From Rhizobiaceae bacterium (GTDB lineage Bacteria > Pseudomonadota > Alphaproteobacteria > Rhizobiales > Rhizobiaceae): DNA of 7,019 bases. Below are positions 1 through 6,393 of this stretch, one piece after another. Numbering within the stretch: the first letter of the stretch is position 1; each line of letters opens with the position of its first letter. Below the pieces are notes generated by a model, which saw only the letters and a program-made list of their open reading frames with translations, was not told the origin of the DNA and did no database searches. Both the position numbers and the translations under genes were made by a program. The stretch lies in the NCBI GenBank assembly GCA_014380965.1, contig JACMIV010000292.1:1-7019 (forward strand), given 5' to 3'.

Positions 1-692
1 AGGGCAGCGCAGTTCTCCTGGCCCAAGCCGATCCGGCGGACGCTGCGGGCGCTGCCGGTGCAGCACCGGCCAGCACGGCGATTTCGCCGGAAGACTATGC
101 CCGGCGTGTGCAGGAGCTCACGGCCGGGACTCAGGAAGAGCAGCTCGGCTGGCTGGCGACTGCCGGCAAGCATTTCATCGGCGTTTTCCAGAAGGGCGGC
201 GAGGTCTTCCTCGGCTTCGTCACCGGCATCATCCCGACCCTCGTCGTCCTGATGACCGCCTTCTACGCCGTCACCGGCCTCATCGGCGAGGAACGGGTGC
301 ATGGCGTGGCAAGGGCTGCCGGCAGGATCGCCCTGACGCGCTATACCGTGCTGCCGGTCTTATCGGTGTTCTTCCTGACGAACCCCATGGCCTACACCTT
401 CGGGACATTCCTCGAAGAGAAGCACAAGCCGGCCTTCTACGACTCCGCGGTTTCATTCGTGCACCCGATCCTCGGCCTCTTCCCGCATGCCAATCCGGGT
501 GAGTATTTCGTGTGGGGCGGCGTCCTTGTCGCGTTGCTCGAACTCGAGCGCAACGGCACGCTGCCGGCCGGCTACCATATCAATCTCGCCATCTACTACT
601 TCATCGTCGGCGTCGTCGTGATCCTCCTGAAGGGCATCGTCACCGAACGGATCACCGCCATGATCGCACGCCGCGAAGGCGTCACGCTCTAA
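1..692 (+). CDS. srlA: PTS glucitol/sorbitol transporter subunit IIC (SrlA/GutA), 5' partial
   Basis: This is the first membrane part (IIC) of a glucitol/sorbitol-type PTS permease, which imports and phosphorylates a hexitol at the inner membrane together with SrlE and SrlB. The core from about base 147 follows E. coli SrlA (recalled) closely: a KHFIGVFQKGGEVF block, then FVTGIIP, NPMAYTFG, a KHKPAFYD block and LFPHANPGEYFV, with hydrophobic segments between them, ending TAA at 690-692. The reading frame begins at base 3 and is open to the left edge, so the start lies outside the window. About 48 residues precede the conserved core. They begin GSAVLLAQA followed by an Ala/Pro-rich stretch, which resembles the end of a signal peptide and a linker and is absent from the 187-residue E. 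coli protein. A GTG at 108 is a possible internal start, but it has no good ribosome site. The family call is very secure; the N-terminus is not. Confidence 0.93.
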   Translation, partial: GSAVLLAQADPADAAGAAGAAPASTAISPEDYARRVQELTAGTQEEQLGWLATAGKHFIGVFQKGGEVFLGFVTGIIPTLVVLMTAFYAVTGLIGEERVHGVARAAGRIALTRYTVLPVLSVFFLTNPMAYTFGTFLEEKHKPAFYDSAVSFVHPILGLFPHANPGEYFVWGGVLVALLELERNGTLPAGYHINLAIYYFIVGVVVILLKGIVTERITAMIARREGVTL

Positions 693-703
693 ACCCGGGC
701 TCG

Positions 704-710
704 AGGAGGT
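704..710 (+). promoter_or_regulatory. Ribosome binding site of srlE
   Basis: AGGAGGT lies five bases before the ATG at 716. It fixes the srlE start there, although the frame stays open upstream to at least 512 inside srlA, where the translation is Arg/His-rich and looks like a shadow. Confidence 0.85.
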
Positions 711-715
711 TTTCC

Positions 716-1750
716 ATGACGAAGCATTTCAAGCCCGTGCGCGTGTCGCAGGGCAAGGGCGGATGGGGCGGACCGCTGGTGATCCAGCCGACACCCGAGC
801 GCGACAAGATCGTCGCCGTGACTGGCGGCGGCATCCCGCCGGTCGCCCTGCGGCTTGCCGAACTGACGGGCGCGACCGTCGTCGACGGCTTCCGCAACCC
901 GCCGCTCGAAAGCGAGATCGCGGCGGTTGTCGTCGATTGCGGCGGCACCGCGCGCTGCGGCGTCTATCCGCGCAAACGCATCCCGACGATCAACCTGACG
1001 CCCGTCGGCCAGTCCGGTCCGCTCGCCCAGTTCATAACCGAGGACATCTACGTCTCTGGGGTGACGGTCGCGGACATGGCGCCGGCCGACGGATCGGCAC
1101 CGGCGACGGTGGCGGGCACGTCCGCCATCGGCGCAAGGCCCGCTGCGGCCGCCTTTTCCTCTCCCGCCGAGGCCGCGGCGGCGATGGGCGCATCGCAGCC
1201 CATGGGGCAAAATGTCGGCGGTCTCGTCGGCGCGATCACCTCCGTCGGCCGCGTCATGGGCAAGGCGGTCGGCATCTTCTTCAACGCCGGCCGGCGCACG
1301 ATCGACACGGTCATCCGCAACGTCCTGCCCTTCATGGCCTTTGTGACCATGCTGATCGGCGTCATCCTCTATACCGGCATCGGCGATCTCCTCGCCGCGC
1401 CGATGGGACCGCTCGCCAACAACATCTTCGGCCTCCTGGTCCTGTCCGCGATCTGCGGCCTGCCGTTCCTGTCGCCCATCCTCGGACCCGGCGCCGTCAT
1501 CGCCCAGGTCATCGGCGTCGCCATCATCGGACCGCAGATCGCCAACGGGACAATCGCGCCGGCGATGGCCCTGCCGGCGCTGTTTGCCTACAACACGCAG
1601 GTCGGCTGCGACTTCGTGCCGGTCGGCCTCGCGCTCGGCGAAGCCAAACCGAAGACGATCGAGATCGGCGTTCCCGCCGTTCTCCTCAGCCGCCAGATCA
1701 TGGGCCCGGTCTCGGTGCTCATCGCCTGGGGCGCGAGCTTCCTGCTCTGA
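716..1750 (+). CDS. srlE: PTS glucitol/sorbitol transporter subunit IIBC (SrlE/GutE)
   Basis: This 344-residue protein carries the IIB phosphotransfer domain and the second membrane domain of the glucitol PTS. It takes phosphate from SrlB and passes it to the incoming hexitol. Residues 1-118 are the IIB domain, with the family blocks GKGGWGGPL, DCGGTARCGVYPRKRIPT (Cys75 and Cys81; the phosphocysteine of this family lies in this motif) and SGPLAQFITEDIYVSG. Residues about 119-168 form an Ala/Pro/Gly-rich linker, which seems longer than in the 319-residue E. coli protein. Residues about 180-344 are the membrane part, with RRTIDTVIRNVLPFMAF, LSPILGPGAVIAQVIGV and CDFVPVGLALGEA. The ATG at 716 has an ideal ribosome site and gives an N-terminus matching the family. 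The gene begins 23 bases after srlA and is surely co-transcribed with it. Confidence 0.95.
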   Translation: MTKHFKPVRVSQGKGGWGGPLVIQPTPERDKIVAVTGGGIPPVALRLAELTGATVVDGFRNPPLESEIAAVVVDCGGTARCGVYPRKRIPTINLTPVGQSGPLAQFITEDIYVSGVTVADMAPADGSAPATVAGTSAIGARPAAAAFSSPAEAAAAMGASQPMGQNVGGLVGAITSVGRVMGKAVGIFFNAGRRTIDTVIRNVLPFMAFVTMLIGVILYTGIGDLLAAPMGPLANNIFGLLVLSAICGLPFLSPILGPGAVIAQVIGVAIIGPQIANGTIAPAMALPALFAYNTQVGCDFVPVGLALGEAKPKTIEIGVPAVLLSRQIMGPVSVLIAWGASFLL

Positions 1751-1756
1751 TCCTGC

Positions 1757-1775
1757 CGCGGCCCTTGCGGCCGCG
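1757..1775 (+). repeat. Hairpin in the srlE-srlB gap
   Basis: CGCGGCC (1757-1763) and GGCCGCG (1769-1775) form a perfect 7-bp GC stem with a 5-base loop, seven bases after the srlE stop. No T run follows, so it is not a standard intrinsic terminator. A role in mRNA stability or in setting the srlAE to srlB ratio is possible but inferred. Confidence 0.5.
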
Positions 1776-1838
1776 ACCCCTCCATGGCGTCGCCCGGAGA
1801 CCGGACGCCGCGACTGTTCCCGAGTATCGGAGACCGAC

Positions 1839-2219
1839 ATGACCATCCTCCTGCGCACGACCGTGACCGAAATCGGACCCGATGCCCCCGACCTCCTGGA
1901 AGGCGGCGTCCTCATCCTCTTCGCCGACGGCGCCCCGCCGGAGCTTGCGGAAATCTCCGTCCTGCACCGGGTCGAGGAAGGTCCGTCAGACGAAGGCCCG
2001 CGGGTCGGCGCCGAACTCCGGATCGGCGACGTCACGAGCATCCTCACCGGCATCGGCGGGCTCTCATGGGCGAAGATTCGCGAGATCGGCCATGTCGTCG
2101 TGAACTTCAACGGGGAGGACGTCCCCGAGCGTCCGGGCGAGCTTTGCGCGTCCGAGGTCAACACCGCGGCTCTCATCGCCGGACTGAAGCCGGGTTCCGA
2201 GATCGTCATCTCGGCTTAA
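1839..2219 (+). CDS. srlB: PTS glucitol/sorbitol transporter subunit IIA (SrlB/GutB)
   Basis: This 126-residue soluble IIA protein receives phosphate from HPr on a histidine and hands it to the IIB domain of SrlE. Its size is close to that of the 123-residue E. coli protein. Alignment by eye to E. coli SrlB (recalled) is nearly gap-free over the first half: TTVTEIG, LILFADGAPPEL and then His43, the same position as the phosphohistidine of the family. The later block IGHVVVNFNG matches the conserved GHV-x3-F-x-G stretch. The ATG at 1839 is preceded by GGAGA (1829-1833) at a five-base spacing. The open frame runs upstream into srlE, but the family length and the ribosome site support this start. 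It lies 88 bases after srlE and 90 before the HPr-EI gene, all on one strand. Confidence 0.94.
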   Translation: MTILLRTTVTEIGPDAPDLLEGGVLILFADGAPPELAEISVLHRVEEGPSDEGPRVGAELRIGDVTSILTGIGGLSWAKIREIGHVVVNFNGEDVPERPGELCASEVNTAALIAGLKPGSEIVISA

Positions 2220-2241
2220 GCTCCTGCGGATCGCCCGCACC

Positions 2242-2269
2242 ATGCCGACTGGACAATGCCGACTGGACA
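2242..2269 (+). repeat. Tandem duplication of a 14-base unit before the HPr-EI gene
   Basis: ATGCCGACTGGACA occurs twice head to tail (2242-2255 and 2256-2269), followed by AT. Each copy supplies an ATG, and because 14 is not a multiple of three the two ATGs are in different frames. The second is in frame with the HPr-EI gene. Neither has a good ribosome site. A slippage-type duplication in the intergenic leader is the simplest reading. Confidence 0.9.
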
Positions 2270-2296
2270 ATCGCGGGGGCCTTCCCGTCGCGACGC

Positions 2297-2306
2297 AGGA
2301 AGGAAG
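2297..2306 (+). promoter_or_regulatory. Ribosome binding site of the HPr-EI gene
   Basis: The purine run AGGAAGGAAG ends three bases before the ATG at 2310. It favours that start over the in-frame ATG at 2256, and the resulting N-terminus matches where HPr domains normally begin. Confidence 0.75.
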
Positions 2307-2309
2307 CAC

Positions 2310-4286
2310 ATGCATTGCGAGCGCAAGGTCACCGTCATGGTCCGCGACGGGCTGCATGCCCGCCCGGCCACCCAGTTCGTCAAGCTCGCCAAGCGCTTCG
2401 GCGCCGAGATCGAGGTCGAGCGAAAGGGCCGCAGCGCCAATGCCAAGAGCTCGGTCAAGCTGATGCTGCTCGGCATCAAGGAGAGCGACGAGATCACGCT
2501 GCGCGCCGATGGAGAGGACGCCGAGACCGCCATCCACGAACTGTCCGCTTTCGTCGTGTCGCCCGATGCAGGGCTCGGCCACGCGCAGGACGCAGGCTCG
2601 GCCCAGCCTGATGAAGCGGCGTTGGTTGCGGCACCGCTTGCGCAGATCTCGCAGCCCGTGGCGCTCGGCGAGGGCAAACTCTTCGGCATCCCGGCCAGCG
2701 TCGGAACGGCGATCGGTCCCGCCTTCGCATTCTTTCCGCGCGAGCCCGACGTCACGCTGCGCCGCATCGCCGAGCACGAAATCCTCTTCGAGATCGCCGC
2801 GTTCCGCTCCGCCGTAAGGACGGTGACCGACGATCTGTCGCGCCGGCGCGCCGATGCCGCACTCGGCGAGGAGGACAGGGCGATCCTAGACGCGCTGATC
2901 GACGTCGCCAGGGACGAGGAGTTCAACGCTTCGGCGGAAGGGTTGATCCGGGCGGGAACGGACGCCGTCGGCGCGGCGATGAGCGCCGGACGCGAGCTCT
3001 CCGACGCCTTTGCGGCGACCGAGGACGCCTATCTCTCGGCGCGCGCGGAGGACATGCGCTCGATGACGAGGGCGATCGTGCTGGCCCTCACCGGGACGAT
3101 CCAGCCGACGCTCGCGGACATGGCGCCCGGCGCGATCGTCCTTGCCGAGGAGATCGGCGCCTTCGATCTCGCCAAGGCGAACCTGTCGGCCATCGGCGCC
3201 ATTGTCTGCCTCAAAGGCACGGTCAACTCGCATGTCGCGATCATGGCGCGGGCGCACGCGATTCCCCTCGTCGTCGGCCTGCGTGGCGACGAAGCTAAAC
3301 TGGCGGCGGCGAGCCTCGTCGGCGTCGACGGGGGAGCGGGAACCGTCCAGCTCGATCCGGACGATGCGGCACGGGCCACGATCGAGGTGAAGATCGCTGC
3401 CGAGCGACAGGAACGGGAGGGCCTCGCGGTTTTCCATGCCGTCGCGCCCGAGACGCGCGGAGGACGCAAGGTCACGGTCGCCGCCAATCTCGGAACGCTT
3501 GCCGAGATCGAGCCGGCGCTGGCCGCTGGCGCGATGGGCGTCGGCCTCCTGCGGACCGAGTTCCTCTTCATGCAGCGCAAGTCGCTGCCGACCGAGGACG
3601 AGCAGGCCGAGACCTACGCCGCCTTCGCCAAGGCCTTCGCGCCGCACGCGGTCATCGTGCGAACGCTCGATGTCGGTGGCGACAAGCCGGTGTCCGGCGT
3701 CGTCTTTCCCAAGGAGGAAAACCCCTTTCTCGGCTGGCGGGGCGTGCGCATGTGCCTTGAACGGCTCGACATCTTCAAGCCGCAGCTGAAGGCTCTCCTG
3801 CGGGCGGCGACGACCGGCAATCTCAAGGTGATGGTGCCGATGATCGTCGACGTCGAGGAGATCCGGCAGGTCCGCGCGCTCATCGCCGAGTGCAAGGCGG
3901 AACTTCGCGCGGCGGGCTTAGCGCAGGCCGATTTCGACCTCGGGATCATGATGGAAACTCCGGCGGCGGCTCTTCTCGCCGAGGAACTGGCGCGCGAGGT
4001 CGCCTTCTTCTCGATCGGCACCAACGACCTCACGCAATACGTCATGGCCGCAGACCGGCTGAACCCGAGCGTCGCCAAGCTCAACCGGCCCGACCATCCC
4101 GCCGTCATGAAGGCGATCGCGATGATCTGCGAGGGCGCCGCCAAGGCCGGCATCTGGGTCGGGGTGTGCGGAGAGGCGGCAGCGGACCCGAACCTCATCC
4201 CCCGCTTCGTCGCCATGGGTGTCAGCGAACTCTCGATGAGCCCGGGATCGATCCTGAAGGCCAAGAAATGCGTGACGGACATCTGA
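2310..4286 (+). CDS. HPr-Enzyme I fusion protein (PEP-protein phosphotransferase)
   Basis: This 658-residue cytoplasmic protein joins the two general PTS phosphocarriers and should feed phosphate from PEP to SrlB. Residues 1-88 are an HPr domain: GLHARPATQFVKLA with the phosphohistidine His16, and an NAKSSVKL block whose Ser47 corresponds to regulatory Ser46. After an Ala/Pro-rich linker (about 88-120), EI begins near 122 (LFGIPASVGTAIGPAF). The helical HPr-interacting region spans about 130-245, and the phosphohistidine domain has His308 in GTVNSHVAIMAR. The C-terminal PEP-binding barrel has GVGLLRTEFLFM, VRTLDVGGDKP, GWRGVRMCL, IMMETPAA, FFSIGTNDLTQY (about 566-577) and catalytic Cys620 in GVCGEAAAD. 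It appears complete. The motif around His308 departs from the usual GG-x-T-S-H form. There is no GAF domain as in PtsP of the nitrogen PTS and no IIA domain as in FruB-type fusions, so it is best named by domain content. Confidence 0.95.
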   Translation: MHCERKVTVMVRDGLHARPATQFVKLAKRFGAEIEVERKGRSANAKSSVKLMLLGIKESDEITLRADGEDAETAIHELSAFVVSPDAGLGHAQDAGSAQPDEAALVAAPLAQISQPVALGEGKLFGIPASVGTAIGPAFAFFPREPDVTLRRIAEHEILFEIAAFRSAVRTVTDDLSRRRADAALGEEDRAILDALIDVARDEEFNASAEGLIRAGTDAVGAAMSAGRELSDAFAATEDAYLSARAEDMRSMTRAIVLALTGTIQPTLADMAPGAIVLAEEIGAFDLAKANLSAIGAIVCLKGTVNSHVAIMARAHAIPLVVGLRGDEAKLAAASLVGVDGGAGTVQLDPDDAARATIEVKIAAERQEREGLAVFHAVAPETRGGRKVTVAANLGTLAEIEPALAAGAMGVGLLRTEFLFMQRKSLPTEDEQAETYAAFAKAFAPHAVIVRTLDVGGDKPVSGVVFPKEENPFLGWRGVRMCLERLDIFKPQLKALLRAATTGNLKVMVPMIVDVEEIRQVRALIAECKAELRAAGLAQADFDLGIMMETPAAALLAEELAREVAFFSIGTNDLTQYVMAADRLNPSVAKLNRPDHPAVMKAIAMICEGAAKAGIWVGVCGEAAADPNLIPRFVAMGVSELSMSPGSILKAKKCVTDI

Positions 4287-4399
4287 CGAGAATACCGGCA
4301 CCGTCGCGATCGCGATGGACCGAGACGAACTTGCAGAGACGCTCGCGCTCTACCACCTTCTTTCTGCTCCCGATATGATGGCGGCTGCAACGGTGGACG

Positions 4400-4406
4400 A
4401 GGAGGT
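4400..4406 (+). promoter_or_regulatory. Ribosome binding site supporting the ATG at 4414
   Basis: AGGAGGT sits seven bases before the ATG at 4414, one of the best Shine-Dalgarno matches in the window. The earlier in-frame ATGs at 4315, 4375 and 4378 have no comparable site. It could be a chance product of the Asp-Glu-Glu-Val codons if translation starts at 4315. Confidence 0.6.
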
Positions 4407-4413
4407 GCGAGCC

Positions 4414-5277
4414 ATGCGCAAGGATGCGCCCTGGAACCCGAAAGGCCCTTTTTTGAAACGCGCGCCCCGCATCGTAGGGGAAATCGGCGCGCTGATCGAG
4501 GAAGGCGAGACCGTCGTGAAGGACGGGTTGCGCGGTGCTCGGCACGTCTTTCGTCAAGGTGCGCTGCGCGGTGCTTCGGGTGATCCCGTATCGCGTCGCA
4601 TCACGAATGTCGCGCGCACGATGGACGGCGTCCTGACGCGAGCCGAGCAGGTGGCGCGCTCCGTCATGCGCCCGGGAGCTTCCCCGCGCAGCCCGGCATC
4701 GCTCCTGGTTCGATTTCCCGATCTCCTTCGTGAGAACGAGGCGGACCTTCGCCAGGGTCTCATCGAAACCGAGTACCAGCTTGCGAAGGCCGTCCTCGTT
4801 CAGTGGGGCGCCGAGGACGCGCTGATCCTCGAGCAGGCGATCCGGAGCGGCGCGCAGCGGTTCGTTTCGGAGGAGCGCGCGCTTCTCGACGCGGCTCAAA
4901 ACGCAATTCGCGAGGGCGATGCCGAAGCGCGGATGGGGGCGATCTGCGACGTGGCGGCATCCATCGCGTTGATCCTCGCCGAGGAAGAGCCCGTGCGTGC
5001 GCTCGGCCGCTCCGTTCAAGGGTCTGCCCGGCTCGCCGAGGGAGCCGAGCGCAGCACGCCGGCCTTCCTGCGCCACGGCGCCTCGCTGCCGACGTTTCTT
5101 GCCGTCGGCCTTGCGGTCTGCGGCTATGCCGGCCGTCGCTCGGCGTCCAGCGCGGCGGAGGATTTCGTACCGAGCGCGGCCGCGATCGTCGAAGGACGGT
5201 TCGAGCGTCTGTCGCAATGCAGAACGGCCTTCGAGCTTTCGGCAGCCTACCGGATGCTCGTTCCCGCCATGCCGTGA
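4414..5277 (+). CDS. Uncharacterised helical protein, last gene of the PTS operon
   Basis: I do not recognise this protein. From the ATG at 4414 it has 287 residues; starting at 4315 it would have 320, beginning 28 bases after the HPr-EI stop. The strong ribosome site favours 4414. It is rich in Ala, Arg, Glu and Leu and appears mostly helical: an amphipathic stretch near residues 18-50, a long helix-forming stretch at about 96-133 (including LLRENEADLRQGLIETEYQL), acidic-basic helices to about 205, and one hydrophobic segment at about 225-240 (SLPTFLAVGLAVCGYAG), too short and isolated to be a sure membrane span. There is no signal peptide. It is not obviously GutM, GutQ, SrlD or MtlR-like. 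The third codon position is visibly less GC-biased than in the HPr-EI gene, which suggests different ancestry or weak expression. The opposite-strand frame (4222-5343) is Arg/His-rich and looks like a shadow. Confidence 0.6.
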   Translation: MRKDAPWNPKGPFLKRAPRIVGEIGALIEEGETVVKDGLRGARHVFRQGALRGASGDPVSRRITNVARTMDGVLTRAEQVARSVMRPGASPRSPASLLVRFPDLLRENEADLRQGLIETEYQLAKAVLVQWGAEDALILEQAIRSGAQRFVSEERALLDAAQNAIREGDAEARMGAICDVAASIALILAEEEPVRALGRSVQGSARLAEGAERSTPAFLRHGASLPTFLAVGLAVCGYAGRRSASSAAEDFVPSAAAIVEGRFERLSQCRTAFELSAAYRMLVPAMP

Positions 5278-5308
5278 CATCGGGATTCGCGCGTGGAATA
5301 GGTCTGCT

Positions 5309-5340
5309 TCAGCCCGAAGTCCTGAAGCCTCTCGGGCTGA
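5309..5340. terminator. Candidate hairpin terminator between convergent genes
   Basis: TCAGCCCGA (5309-5317) and TCGGGCTGA (5332-5340) form a perfect 9-bp stem with a 14-base loop, in the 78-base gap between the plus-strand operon end and the minus-strand regulator end. Neither side has a T run, so it is not a classic intrinsic terminator. Its place between converging genes suggests termination or 3'-end protection for both. Confidence 0.5.
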
Positions 5341-5355
5341 CATCTTCCGCCTGCT

Positions 5356-6393
5356 TCAGTCCGTCGGCACGTCAGCGCTATGGCTTTCGTCGAGCCGCAG
5401 CAGTTCGGCTGCGGTGACCTCGTCGGTGATCAGGACCGTCGGCTGGACCATCAGGATCGCCGCCCGCATGGCATCTACCTTTTCCGCGCCTCCAGACGTC
5501 AGGATCCGGTGCGGAGTGCCCCGGATCTGGTCGATGCCGACGCCCATCACCCGTTCGTTCAAGGGGTGATCGATCATCCGGCCGGCGGAATCGTAGAATG
5601 AATAGAGAAGATCGCCTGCCGCGCCGCTTTCGATCAGCGAGCGGCGATCTTCCTCCGAGAAATAGCCGAAGAGGTAGGAGGTCGAGCTGCGCGATATCCC
5701 GCCTACGCTGAACAGCACGGCGTCGAGCGCATTTGCCATCTCGAAGACGGGACCGATGCCGCAACGCTCGATCAGCGCGCGTTTCGTCTCCAGGCTGTCC
5801 ACCAGAGCGGGCGCGGCGATGAGGTAGCAATCCGCCTGGAACAGCCGCGAGAACTGCCAGGCGAACTCCGCCGGATTGTATTGACGCACCGCCGAAATGC
5901 CGCCCAGCATCGAGACGATTGCCAGGCCTGGCACGGGCTTTTCGTCAACGAAGTCGAGCGTGTTCAGCAGCGTCCGGCCCCAGCCGACGCCGAGGCGCAT
6001 GTTGGGTTTGACGAAATCGGAGATGAACTGTCCCGTCGCCGCGCCGATCGCCGCCGTCGGATCGGCGTCCTCGGCCGAGAGCGGGGCGACGACCGCTTCC
6101 TTGAGACCGTACGCCTTCTCCAGCCCGCGTTCGAGACGTGGCAGGTCGGCCACGCTTCGGCTGAGCGATATCTTCACCTCGTGAAGCGCGCGCGAATCTG
6201 CGAGCAGCCGGACGACCGTGATACGGCCGATCCCAAGCGTCTCCGCGATGGCGTTCTGCGTCATCTCCTCGACGTAGTACATCCAGGCGGCCCGAAGCCT
6301 CAGCCGCGCCGAACGCCGTCCTGTCGCCTCGGGGCGCTCCTTCGAGAGGACGCCGTTCCGTTCGCCGACCGCCTGCTTCTTCCTGCCGTCCAA
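5356..6393 (-). CDS. SorC-family sugar-binding transcriptional regulator
   Basis: This 345-residue DNA-binding regulator of the SorC family senses a sugar or sugar phosphate. An N-terminal helix-turn-helix lies at about residues 35-68 (YYVEEMTQNAIAETLGI, then a recognition helix in GRITVVRLL). The sugar-binding domain fills about 85-335 and shows family blocks: GVGWGRTL (135-142), GAAGDLLYSFYD (257-268), NERVMGVGIDQIRG (279-292), SGGAEKVDAMRAAI (300-313) and LITDEVTAAELL (321-332). The length is normal for the family. No ATG exists near the N-terminus; the TTG at 6393 has GAAGGA (6406-6401, minus strand) at a seven-base spacing, and the frame is blocked by a stop at 6471-6469. It converges on the PTS operon, so regulation of that operon is plausible but inferred. 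The E. coli gut operon uses GutR and GutM instead. The effector is unknown. Confidence 0.92.
   Translation of the reverse strand: MDGRKKQAVGERNGVLSKERPEATGRRSARLRLRAAWMYYVEEMTQNAIAETLGIGRITVVRLLADSRALHEVKISLSRSVADLPRLERGLEKAYGLKEAVVAPLSAEDADPTAAIGAATGQFISDFVKPNMRLGVGWGRTLLNTLDFVDEKPVPGLAIVSMLGGISAVRQYNPAEFAWQFSRLFQADCYLIAAPALVDSLETKRALIERCGIGPVFEMANALDAVLFSVGGISRSSTSYLFGYFSEEDRRSLIESGAAGDLLYSFYDSAGRMIDHPLNERVMGVGIDQIRGTPHRILTSGGAEKVDAMRAAILMVQPTVLITDEVTAAELLRLDESHSADVPTD

Noticed and set aside
689..2209. Long minus-strand open frame of 506 codons opposite srlE and srlB
   Set aside because: Its translation is Arg/Asp/His/Gly-rich with no domain, and it lies opposite two genes identified by family motifs; a typical shadow in high-GC DNA.
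2256..2309. Upstream ATG (2256) as the start of the HPr-EI protein
   Set aside because: No ribosome site, it lies in a tandem duplication, and it adds 18 residues before a canonical HPr N-terminus; the ATG at 2310 has a good purine-rich site.
4222..5343. Minus-strand open frame of 373 codons opposite the unknown gene
   Set aside because: Its composition is Arg/His-rich and it overlaps the conserved C-terminus of the HPr-EI gene; the plus frame has a better ribosome site and a more protein-like composition.
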